A DNA stretch of 44,168 nt from Rikenellaceae bacterium (GTDB taxonomy: Bacteria > Bacteroidota > Bacteroidia > Bacteroidales > Rikenellaceae), in assembly GCA_020860245.1 (NCBI GenBank), contig JAJBUQ010000013.1, forward strand, positions 1-44,168. Direction: 5' to 3'. Each line of letters begins with the position of its first letter. Positions within the stretch are counted from its first letter, which is position 1. Of the stretch, positions 36,767-44,168 are shown piece by piece. The notes beneath the pieces are model-generated. The model made no database searches. It saw only the letters and a program-made list of their open reading frames with translations, and was not told the DNA's origin. Made by a program: the position numbers and the translations under genes.

Positions 36767-38670
36767 CCCTGCTTTCGATATCTGCCGGAAGCCTGATTGC
36801 CTCGTATGAGGCCCTTAGAATCCTCCTTACATCATTAAATAAAATATCGTTCGTTGGTGCTCGGATAGGACTCTTCGGGCAAAACGCAGATCCGTCCATG
36901 GATATGTTATCTGCTGTCTTTACACTTGTCATTTCCGTAGTCAGTATAAGCGTAATCATATATACGCGTGGCTACATGGAACGGTTTAACCATATCAAGG
37001 CTCCGGTACAAATATCGTTGCACTATTGCTGTCTGTCACTTCTGTTCTTCTCAATGCTTGGTGTCGTTAATATGCAGGGAGGGTATTCATTCCTGTTTTC
37101 ATGGGAGCTTATGACCATGTCTTCGTTTATACTGTCGTTGTTTCATGCGGAAAATCGAGAGATAAGGCGTGCGGCGATATATTTTCTCATGTGGATGCAC
37201 GTCTCCTTTGTTCTGTTACTCGCAGGGTTTATAATCGCTTCCGGAGGAAACAGTTCCGAATGGGGATTCGGTTATCTTGCGGAATATTTCCATGATAATA
37301 AACCGATACTTGTCTTTGTACTTTTTTTTATGGGCTTCGGAATGAAGGCAGGAATATTCCCTTTGCATCTATGGCTTCCTGAAATCGATCCTGCCGCTCC
37401 GTCTCACGTATCCGCGATGATGTCGGGAATTATGATGAAAATGGGAATTTACGGTATTCTTAGAGTTCTTACATTTATCCATACCGATCTCATTACTATT
37501 GGAATTATAATTTTCGTAACCGGAATATTCACCGCCTTATGGGGAATTTTTATGGCAACCGTTCAGAATGATCTGAAAAAACTTCTGGCATATTCCAGTA
37601 TGGAGAATATGGGTATTATCCTTATTGGGATTGGTTTGGCTATAATAGGATTGGGGAATGATAATATTACGGTATTTATTCTCGGAATGGCCGGTTCATT
37701 ACTTCATACTGTAAATCATGCTATGTTCAAGTCGGTGTTATTTATGGGGACAGGCTCTGTATTTTTATCCACTAAGACACGTAATATAAACGAGCTTGGA
37801 GGACTCATAAAAAGGATGCCGATAACTGCAGTTATGTTTATTATCGCTACTATTGCTATATGCGGACTCCCTCCTCTCAACGGATTTATTTCTGAGTTTA
37901 TGATATACTCAGGATTTTTTTCTTCTCTTAGCGAAGGCAGCTCTGTGGTTGTTTCGATTGTAGGGGTGCTTGCTTTGGGAATTATTGGCGGTATGACTAT
38001 TCTGGTGTTTGTTAAAATGTTTGGATTGAGTTTTCTGGGCGATCCGAGATGCTGTAAATCGGAGAACGCAGAAGAAGTGTCCACGTCAATGATCATAGGT
38101 CAGATTATTCCCGTATCAGCGATTATTTTAATCTCTTTTTTCCCAAAGCGAGTTGCAGTATCGCTTACAGGAGTCGCATGCCGGATGTTCGGAGTCCCTG
38201 CGCTTCCCGAAAATCCAGTGCTTACCGACGCACTGACCAAAATACCTGTTATTTCAATTACCATAATTTTATTGATAGCTATTGGGTATATTTTTAAATC
38301 CGGGGTGTTGCGTAAACGCTCTGTCGCGGCCTCTGAAGTATGGAGATGCGGATTCTCCCGGCCAACTGCAAAAATGCAGTATACAGGAGAGTCGTTCTCA
38401 GAGATAATCGATTTGGTAAACTTAAAAAAGCCAGGAGTAAAGGAAAGTATTTCGGTTCCTAAGAGCGAAATATTCGCTAAACCAAGAAATATTACGATAG
38501 ACCATGACGACAAGATTGACAAAGCGGTCTCTGGCCGTTGGTTAAAATATACCCGAAGAATAGACAGGAGCCTTGCGTTTATGCAGACAGGCAAAATAAA
38601 CCATTATATATTACAGGGATTAATATTCCTGTTGATAATTTTGTTATTAACCGCCACCGGATTGATATGA
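36754..38670 (+). CDS. HyfB-like proton-translocating membrane subunit of an Ehr complex
   Basis: This 638-residue (as read) membrane protein has about 14-16 hydrophobic segments of the Mrp/NuoL-M-N antiporter family. Key charged sites are present: SWELMTMSS (TM5 Glu), Lys198 in GFGMKAGIFPLHLWLPEIDPAAP, and LKKLLAYSSMEN (second Lys). A long helix and C-terminal extension with one more membrane segment (HYILQGLIFLLIILLLTATG) is typical of HyfB. It should move protons when the soluble arm transfers electrons. It overlaps the next gene by ATGA. The N-terminus may be incomplete: an upstream out-of-frame piece encodes a suitable first helix. Confidence 0.85.
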   Translation: MEVLTLLSISAGSLIASYEALRILLTSLNKISFVGARIGLFGQNADPSMDMLSAVFTLVISVVSISVIIYTRGYMERFNHIKAPVQISLHYCCLSLLFFSMLGVVNMQGGYSFLFSWELMTMSSFILSLFHAENREIRRAAIYFLMWMHVSFVLLLAGFIIASGGNSSEWGFGYLAEYFHDNKPILVFVLFFMGFGMKAGIFPLHLWLPEIDPAAPSHVSAMMSGIMMKMGIYGILRVLTFIHTDLITIGIIIFVTGIFTALWGIFMATVQNDLKKLLAYSSMENMGIILIGIGLAIIGLGNDNITVFILGMAGSLLHTVNHAMFKSVLFMGTGSVFLSTKTRNINELGGLIKRMPITAVMFIIATIAICGLPPLNGFISEFMIYSGFFSSLSEGSSVVVSIVGVLALGIIGGMTILVFVKMFGLSFLGDPRCCKSENAEEVSTSMIIGQIIPVSAIILISFFPKRVAVSLTGVACRMFGVPALPENPVLTDALTKIPVISITIILLIAIGYIFKSGVLRKRSVAASEVWRCGFSRPTAKMQYTGESFSEIIDLVNLKKPGVKESISVPKSEIFAKPRNITIDHDDKIDKAVSGRWLKYTRRIDRSLAFMQTGKINHYILQGLIFLLIILLLTATGLI

Positions 38671-39575
38671 CAGCGCTTCTGATAAATATTGCGATAGCAT
38701 TGATATTCACCGGATTGATAAATCGTGTTCGTGCATTTTTCAGTGGAAGACGCGGGATACGGATTTTTCAACACATATATAATGTCATGCTGCTTTTGAA
38801 AAAAAATGCAGTGTATGGAACTACAACAAGCATCGTTTTTAAAATTGTTCCTGTGGCATATTTTGTAGTGTTGTTGTGTTCATTATGCTTTATTCCGGTC
38901 GGTAATTTCCCCGCTTTGTTAGGTTTTGACGGTGATTTTGTTTTTTTTATCTATTTACTGGCATTATCACGGTTGCTGCTCCTGCTCGGAGCTTTGGATA
39001 CCGGAAATAGTTTTGAAGGGATGGGTACCTCGCGTGAGGCTCTCTATGGAGCATTGGCGGAACCAACTCTTCTCGTGATACTTGGAACAACTGCTCTGAT
39101 GACAGGAAATACGAGTTTTGGACGAGTTGTCGAAATGGGTGGGTACAGTATGGAGTCTAATATATTGTGTTTTTTAATTTTATATATATTTATAAAAATC
39201 ATAATTATCGAATCCGGAAGGATTCCTATGGACGATACCCGTACTCATTTGGAACTTACCATGATCCATGAAGCGATGGTGTTGGATTATTGCGGGATCG
39301 ACCTTGCCTTGATAAATACCGGAGGATGGATTAAAAATTCCGCGTTGATCGGGATAGGCAGCATGATCGCATATTCGATCTCCGGTTTTGAAATAAGCTA
39401 TTTGTTATTTCTTGCATGCGTAGTTATTATAACAACAGTTTTCATCGGAATAACCGAATCTTTTAAAGCAAGGAATAAATTATCGAGAAATCCGGTTTAT
39501 ATAATTACTGTGGATGTTCTTGCAGTGTTGGTGTTTTTTATTGCATACATAGTAACGCTCGAAATAAATATTTAA
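38667..39575 (+). CDS. HyfC/NuoH-like membrane subunit of an Ehr complex
   Basis: The 302-residue subunit has about eight membrane helices and the NuoH-type motif ESGRIPMDDTRTHLELTMIH followed by EAMVLDYCG, with the conserved acids of the E-channel. This subunit links the soluble electron-transfer arm to the antiporter-like subunits. I chose the ATG at 38667, overlapping the previous stop as ATGA; the ATG at 38538 lies far inside the previous gene. The HyfE-like gene starts two bases after its stop. Confidence 0.87.
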   Translation: MTALLINIAIALIFTGLINRVRAFFSGRRGIRIFQHIYNVMLLLKKNAVYGTTTSIVFKIVPVAYFVVLLCSLCFIPVGNFPALLGFDGDFVFFIYLLALSRLLLLLGALDTGNSFEGMGTSREALYGALAEPTLLVILGTTALMTGNTSFGRVVEMGGYSMESNILCFLILYIFIKIIIIESGRIPMDDTRTHLELTMIHEAMVLDYCGIDLALINTGGWIKNSALIGIGSMIAYSISGFEISYLLFLACVVIITTVFIGITESFKARNKLSRNPVYIITVDVLAVLVFFIAYIVTLEINI

Positions 39576-39577
39576 AA

Positions 39578-40207
39578 ATGTTATTGGCATTAATAATAAT
39601 TTTTGTTATAACCATACTTTATCTCTCGATTACAGAGCGGTTCAGATATTACGCTATGCTTATTGCCGTCCAGGGATGGATTTTATTTTTTATTGCGATT
39701 TTAAGACTTCACAGTTCCAATGTAACAGAGATAATTTTTATACTTACCGAGACTTTGCTGGTAAAAGGATTAATAACTCCGCTACTCCTATTTAACATAA
39801 TTAACCGCACAGGAGTTAATCATGTGCACAAAGGATCGATACCGAGTTTGAATTCTTTGATTTTATTTTTTACAGGATTGATCGCCAGTATTGTCATAAC
39901 ATATTATATTAATGACAACAAGATAAATACGCTCTTTTTTGCAGTCGCTTTGTATGCGTTGATAAGCGGACTGATTCTTATAACGACTCATAAAAGAATA
40001 TTTTCGCATCTAATAGGTTTTCTTATCATCGAAAACGGAGTATTTCTTTTTTCAATGGCCGTAGGCATCGAAATGCCTTTGCTGATTAATACAGTAGTCC
40101 TTATAGACGTACTTATAAGTGTTCTGCTTTTGGGACTCTTCCTTAATAAAATAGGGGACAAACTCCATAATCTCAATTCGGACGAGTTGTCGCGATTAAA
40201 AAATTAA
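39578..40207 (+). CDS. HyfE-like membrane subunit of an Ehr complex
   Basis: This 209-residue, very hydrophobic protein has six or seven predicted helices. The C-terminal half contains FLIIENGVFLFSMAVGIEMP and LINTVVLIDVLISVLLLGLF, as in HyfE/NuoK-like fused subunits with a conserved Glu in a membrane helix. It probably takes part in the proton path. It is tightly packed between the HyfC- and HyfF-like genes. Confidence 0.82.
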   Translation: MLLALIIIFVITILYLSITERFRYYAMLIAVQGWILFFIAILRLHSSNVTEIIFILTETLLVKGLITPLLLFNIINRTGVNHVHKGSIPSLNSLILFFTGLIASIVITYYINDNKINTLFFAVALYALISGLILITTHKRIFSHLIGFLIIENGVFLFSMAVGIEMPLLINTVVLIDVLISVLLLGLFLNKIGDKLHNLNSDELSRLKN

Positions 40208-40209
40208 AA

Positions 40210-41625
40210 ATGGCTCTCATAATAGTACTGATAACGTTTATAGCATCGGTAGCAATCATATCGGTTTCACGGAGAAGCAGCGTTATAAATATGGCGATGT
40301 CAGCTTTTTGTTTTATCCAATTGTTAAGCGTTGTTTTACTGTTTACTAACAGGGAGTCCGGAAGTACTTCTTTATTTTTTAATATAGATAATATCGGACT
40401 ACTGTTTCACTCTATTATGGTTGTGGTTTCAACTCTTGCCATTTATCAGGGACGGCTATATCTTACAGGTATTCCGGTTAGGGAATTGAAAATATACGAT
40501 ATCTCTATTCTATGTCTGTGTATATCGCTTATGGGGGTATATTATTCGGATAATATCGTAATTACGTGGGTATTTCTGGAGGCAACCACTCTCGCGTCAG
40601 CCGGATTAGTATATCATCACCGAAACATTAAAAATCTCGAAGCGACATGGAAATATATATTCGTCTCTTCGGTAGGTCTTACCGTAGCTTATTTAGGGAT
40701 TCTTTTGTTAAGCACCACCGTTGGCAATGACGGATCGCTGACATATTCTGACATTAAAAATGTGTTTGTCGATGCAGATCCGCTATACATGAAACTGGCT
40801 TTTCTGTTTACCCTGATAGGGTACAGTACAAAAATGGAAATATTCCCGTTTTTTGCAATCGGTGTGGATGCAAATTATTCTGCTCCTTCGCCTGCCTCCT
40901 CACTCATATCTTCCGGATTGGTAAATGGCGGATTCGTAGCGTTTTACAGGATTTACGCGCTTACCGTAGACTCCGAAATTTACGTATGGGTGAAAAATGT
41001 TCTGTTAATAACAGGTCTCGCCTCTATCGTTGTAGGTGCGCTATATTTAAGGCACACGAATAATATAAAACGATTTTTGTCCTATTCTACTGTTGAAAAT
41101 GTAGGTATTGTAATTCTGGGATTAGGGCTGGGTGGCATGGCGGTATTTGGCGCTTTGCTGCACATCGCCGTACATTCGATTATTAAATCTTCCATGTTTT
41201 TACAGATCTCGAAAGTAGGAAAGCTCTTTAATACTTACCGCATTAATCGTATTGGAGATTATTTGAGAGTAGATCAAACAGGCGGATTGCTGTTGGTAAT
41301 TGGGATGATATCCTTGACAGCGCTTCCCCCCTCAGCTCTATTCGTATCCGAGCTGATTATCATCAAAGAGATGATATCGGGCGGGCACTGGCTTGTTCTT
41401 TTTGTGTTCATTGTTTGTTCTTGTTACGTAATATATTCTATCGTCAGGAGAATACTTTATATTCAATACAAAAAAGACCGTAAGATCTCCGATAGTAGTG
41501 TGATTGCCGATCCGAAATGGAAAGTTTCGACATGGGTTGCTCTTGTAATAGTATTGTTGACGATGCTCTTAGGGGTATCCATGCCTGCCGTTGTGATAAA
41601 TTTCATTAAAGGGATGATGTATTGA
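40210..41625 (+). CDS. HyfF-like antiporter subunit of an Ehr complex
   Basis: The 471-residue membrane protein is of NuoN/HyfF type with about 14 helices. VFLEATTLASAG holds the TM5 Glu, and Lys208 in GYSTKMEIFPFF is kept. The following family segment normally reads WLPDAHxxAPxPxSAxLSG but here is IGVDANYSAPSPASSLISSG, so the usual His after the Pro-Asp-Ala is Asn. A later KRFLSYSTVENVG motif holds another lysine. The core proton-path lysines remain, so it could still translocate protons. It starts 2 bases after HyfE and ends 1 base before HyfG. Confidence 0.85.
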   Translation: MALIIVLITFIASVAIISVSRRSSVINMAMSAFCFIQLLSVVLLFTNRESGSTSLFFNIDNIGLLFHSIMVVVSTLAIYQGRLYLTGIPVRELKIYDISILCLCISLMGVYYSDNIVITWVFLEATTLASAGLVYHHRNIKNLEATWKYIFVSSVGLTVAYLGILLLSTTVGNDGSLTYSDIKNVFVDADPLYMKLAFLFTLIGYSTKMEIFPFFAIGVDANYSAPSPASSLISSGLVNGGFVAFYRIYALTVDSEIYVWVKNVLLITGLASIVVGALYLRHTNNIKRFLSYSTVENVGIVILGLGLGGMAVFGALLHIAVHSIIKSSMFLQISKVGKLFNTYRINRIGDYLRVDQTGGLLLVIGMISLTALPPSALFVSELIIIKEMISGGHWLVLFVFIVCSCYVIYSIVRRILYIQYKKDRKISDSSVIADPKWKVSTWVALVIVLLTMLLGVSMPAVVINFIKGMMY

Positions 41626-41626
41626 T

Positions 41627-43141
41627 ATGAAATGGTATAAATTTAAGTCCTCATCCGGAAAAATACAGGTTAAGAATATACCGTTATTGGAATATCGTGA
41701 ATTTTATGACGCGGTCTTAGAACGGATTCCTCAAAATTGCCATTGTTCGAGTTATTTTGGAGTAAAAGAAAATGGCGGTATACGATTTTTTTGCTTCCTT
41801 ATGGATAATGACGACTGCCAGCTTCTCATCAGCAGTTGGTTCTACGGATATTACGATCTGTTCATTCCCGACTCTCTGACTTCCGTTTTTCCCCTTTTTC
41901 ATCCTTTTGAAAGAGAAATCACGGAGAAATATGGAGTGAATTTTAAGAATAACCCATATAATAAACCGTTGAAATTTCCTCATGACCGCTATGATAAAAA
42001 AAGTAATTCCGGTAATTATCCCTACTATACAATTCCCGGACATTCATTCCACGAAGTAAATGTAGGGCCAATTCATGCAGGTATTATCGAACCCGGTATA
42101 TTCAGATTTATATGTAACGGAGTAACAATTATTCATTTGGAAATAGTTCTCGGATTCCAGCACAGAGGTATCGAGTCTCTTATTGGTTCCACACCCAGTA
42201 CTCTGAAAAGGATATGTTTGGCGGAAAATATTGCCGGAGACAGCGCAGTCTCTCATGCGTTGGCATTCTGCGGTCTTCATGAGAATTTGTCTGATAAATC
42301 AGTGACAACTGCCACCATGGTTGAACGGCATGTCGCACAGTAACTTGAACGGATAGCGATGCATATTGGCGATACGGGAGCGCTTTGCGGTGATATCGGA
42401 TATCAGTTAGGACAGGCGGCAAGTGAAGCAATACGTACAGTTGCGGTCAATACAATGCTGCTGTGGTGTGGGAATAGATTTGGTAAAGGGTTAATACGTC
42501 CCGGAGGAACCTATTACAACTTGAATAATGAGAAATTGGAGTTATTGGCATCCAATGTCAAAAACATTAAGGAAAGATTCCGAACGGTCTGTGAGGATAT
42601 GCTCTCGGATCCTTCTGTCCTTGGCAGATTCGAGGATTGTGGCGTTGTTGATTTTCACCAGGTTAAAACCATAGGCTGTGTTGGGATGACTGGAAGAGCA
42701 TCTGGTTTGGTTCGCGATGTCCGATGTGCGCTTCCTTACGGTATGTATGAAGATTATATATCGCATCAGCCAGTGATTATGCCCGAAGGTGACGTTATGG
42801 CAAGGTTCAAACTCCGTTATTTCGAGGCCATGCAATCCTGCGACTATATTTTAAAATTACTGGATACTCTCTCTGAAGGAACTCGTGAAGACTCGCTTCC
42901 GGATTATAAAACCTTATATCAACCTGATTCCATCGGATTTTCCTTCACCGAAGGTTGGAGAGGTGAAATATGTCATGTGGCCGTAACGGATAAAGATGGA
43001 AAAATAATCGAATACAAGATTAAAGATCCCTCATTTCATAACTGGTATGCGCTTTCTCTGTGTGTAAGGGGGATGGAAATATCTGATTTCCCTATTTGTA
43101 ATAAAAGTTTTAATTTGTCCTATTGTGGACACGACTTATAA
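41627..43141 (+). pseudogene. HyfG-like (NuoC/NuoD) large subunit of an Ehr complex, interrupted by TAA; lacks Ni-Fe ligands
   Basis: The full frame of 504 codons has an N-terminal NuoC-like part (about 1-150, FEREITEKYGVNFKNNPYNK) and a NuoD/hydrogenase-large-subunit part. TAA at 42341-42343 (codon 239) falls in ERHVAQ-stop-LERIAMHIGD, a helix conserved in the family, and the same frame continues to the end. Independently of the stop, the Ni-Fe cysteines are absent. The first CxxC is replaced by Ala203 and Ser206 in NIAGDSAVSHALAF, and the C-terminal DPCxxC reads DPSFHN (Ser469, Asn472). The protein therefore could not have been a Ni-Fe hydrogenase even before the stop. The C-terminus, DFPICNKSFNLSYCGHDL, resembles Ehr-type subunits. 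It is not processed like hydrogenases, since it ends directly after this motif. Confidence 0.83.
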
Positions 43142-43146
43142 ATACT

Positions 43147-43899
43147 GTGAAGAATAAGTTTAAAATATTAAAGCAACACGGTTATCAGACCATTAAGAAT
43201 CTTAATAATGTTAAACTGCCTCGAGAATTTAGAGGCAGGCCGGAAATAATCCCCGGTATTCCCAAAGATATGGCGTCTTTTCTTTCCGGGCTCTGTCCGT
43301 CGTCCGCCATTAATTTTAAACCTTTTTCGATAGATCTCGGTAGGTGTATATTCTGTGGAGAATGTGAGAAGGCCTGTCCCTCTCATATCCGATTTACAGA
43401 GGATTTCAGAATGGCTTCCTGCGATAGGAGTGCATTAATCGTGAAAGAAGGGGATAATAAGATCCTGTTAAAAAAAGATTTGCTCAGGTCGGAAGTTGCC
43501 GGTTTATTCTCGAAGAGCCTTAAATTGCGTCAGGTGTCTGCGGGAGGTGATAACTCTTGTGAAATGGAACTTAACGCTGCCGCTAATGTGAATTTCGATA
43601 TGGGGAGATTTGGAATTGAATTCGTCGCTTCCCCGCGCCATGCCGACGGTATCGTTCTTACCGGACCTCTTACGGAAAACATGTCCGAATCACTGAAAAT
43701 ATGCTGGGATTCTATCCCGTCGCCTAAAATATTCATTCTTGCTGGTGCAGATGCTATATCTGGTAAGTTATACGACAATGGAGTTTCGTTGAACAGGACG
43801 TTTCTCAACGATCACCTTCCGGATCTTTATATTCCCGGAAATCCGATCCATCCCCTGTCATTCCTTTACGGTGTTATGAAAACTTTCGTATTAAAATAG
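43147..43899 (+). CDS. Fused HyfH-HyfI-like (ferredoxin + NuoB-like) subunit with depleted cluster ligands
   Basis: The protein of about 250 residues joins two subunits that are usually separate. Residues about 20-95 are ferredoxin-like with one complete [4Fe-4S] motif, Cys67, Cys70, Cys73 and Cys77 (RCIFCGECEKACP). Where a second cluster is expected only LCPSSAIN (Cys50) remains. Residues about 125-245 are NuoB/HyfI-like (NSCEMELNAA, FVASPRHADGIVLTGPLTEN). Of the four cysteines that hold the proximal cluster only Cys138 is left; the others are Asp135, Asp202 (AGADAISG, usually GACAISG) and Asn232 (PGNPI, usually PGCPP). I prefer GTG at 43147 as start; ATG at 43123 overlaps the large-subunit end and is also possible. 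It is the last gene of the Ehr cluster. Confidence 0.82.
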   Translation: MKNKFKILKQHGYQTIKNLNNVKLPREFRGRPEIIPGIPKDMASFLSGLCPSSAINFKPFSIDLGRCIFCGECEKACPSHIRFTEDFRMASCDRSALIVKEGDNKILLKKDLLRSEVAGLFSKSLKLRQVSAGGDNSCEMELNAAANVNFDMGRFGIEFVASPRHADGIVLTGPLTENMSESLKICWDSIPSPKIFILAGADAISGKLYDNGVSLNRTFLNDHLPDLYIPGNPIHPLSFLYGVMKTFVLK

Positions 43900-44168
43900 T
43901 TTAGATGAATTTTTAATCTATTTTAAGGCCTCTTGATTATTTTGATTCCCATATTATGTAAAATGATATTTAATGATGTTAATTTTAAAAAAATATATTA
44001 ATCATTCTTCCTTAATTGACTTAATATATTTGAAAAATGACATTAATAAACTCTCTTTAATCAACCTCTTTTTTCTAAATACCTAACTAATTGGAAATGT
44101 TATTCTCTTATTTACATCAATTTAATGTTAATTTAAACTTAGGATTATAGCTGTCACTGACAAGAAAA
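43900..44168. other. AT-rich non-coding stretch at the window end
   Basis: No gene is seen in these 269 bases. The region is very AT-rich and contains a perfect -7-like TATATTTG at 44025-44032 without a TTTG box at the right distance. Short open frames such as the one starting at 44037 end within about eight codons. It may hold the promoter of a gene beyond the window. Confidence 0.6.

Noticed and set aside
16053-43141. Alternative genetic code or stop-codon reassignment explaining the in-frame stops
   Set aside because: All three stop codons occur internally, while TAA, TAG and TGA also end intact genes here (for example TAG in pepD and rnhA, TGA in the response regulator). Two TGA sites fit Trp and one TAG fits Gln, but no single recoding explains the set.
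36754-43899. A genuine Ni-Fe hydrogenase 4 or formate hydrogenlyase
   Set aside because: All four Ni-Fe cysteines and three of four proximal-cluster cysteines are absent, and no hydrogenase maturation or formate dehydrogenase genes are in the window.
44037-44060. A start codon after the TATATTTG box near the window end
   Set aside because: The frame stops after seven codons and carries no signal; the real downstream gene, if any, is outside the window.
35-44158. CTGTCAC near both ends of the window as possible flanking repeats of a mobile element
   Set aside because: Only seven bases are shared, at 35-41 and 44152-44158, and no integrase or att-like sequence is present; chance is sufficient.

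Overview
The window is a chromosomal segment from a member of Bacteroidota, most likely order Bacteroidales (genus not resolved). The evidence is a Mfa/Fim-type fimbrial locus with DUF3575 and DUF3868 partners, lipoprotein signals without Shine-Dalgarno sequences, and several promoters of the Bacteroidota form TTTG-N19-21-TAnnTTTG. There is no rRNA, insertion sequence, phage gene or CRISPR array; the only RNA gene is one tRNA-Pro(TGG).

Layout. (1) 1-8220: fimbrial operon: DUF3575, DUF3868/OmpA-like, Mfa1-like fimbrillin (start codon ATA), Mfa2-like anchor, two large tip-type lipoproteins, then a terminator. (2) 8268-15855: heavy-metal efflux RND operon (outer-membrane factor, lipoprotein adaptor, CzcA/CusA-like pump) followed by a response regulator and sensor kinase. 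(3) 15985-22720: plant-polysaccharide cluster: GH2 beta-galactosidase-like enzyme, tandem CE15/acetyl-esterase-like protein, PL4 rhamnogalacturonan lyase; all three are interrupted. (4) 22847-25799, minus strand: SDR, zinc-free MDR oxidoreductase, zinc alcohol dehydrogenase. (5) 25980-28904: interrupted GH13 cyclomaltodextrinase/neopullulanase and a lactonase-type beta-propeller. (6) 29054-31915: tRNA-Pro and a GH43-like/GH51 arabinofuranosidase. (7) 31936-36672: housekeeping block: pRiA4b ORF-3-like protein, PepD, HU, PfkB-family adenosine kinase, RNase HI, RsmE. (8) 36695-43899: a six-gene membrane complex resembling hydrogenase 4/formate hydrogenlyase (HyfB, C, E, F, G and a fused HyfH-HyfI).

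Two points stand out. First, the Hyf-like complex is not a hydrogenase. The large subunit lacks all four cysteines that bind Ni-Fe, and the fused small subunit keeps only one of the four cysteines of the proximal [4Fe-4S] cluster and one of two ferredoxin clusters. It belongs with the energy-converting-hydrogenase-related (Ehr) complexes, between complex I and group 4 hydrogenases, and is unusually poor in cofactor ligands. Second, the window carries about eight gene-breaking lesions: five in-frame stops, two single-base frameshifts and one lost ATG. They fall in accessory genes (fimbrillin, three pectin-type enzymes, GH13, two Ehr subunits), while the housekeeping genes are intact. At least five are explained by single G:C to A:T transitions. 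This fits real decay of accessory loci, or base damage or assembly error in the source DNA; the sequence alone cannot decide.
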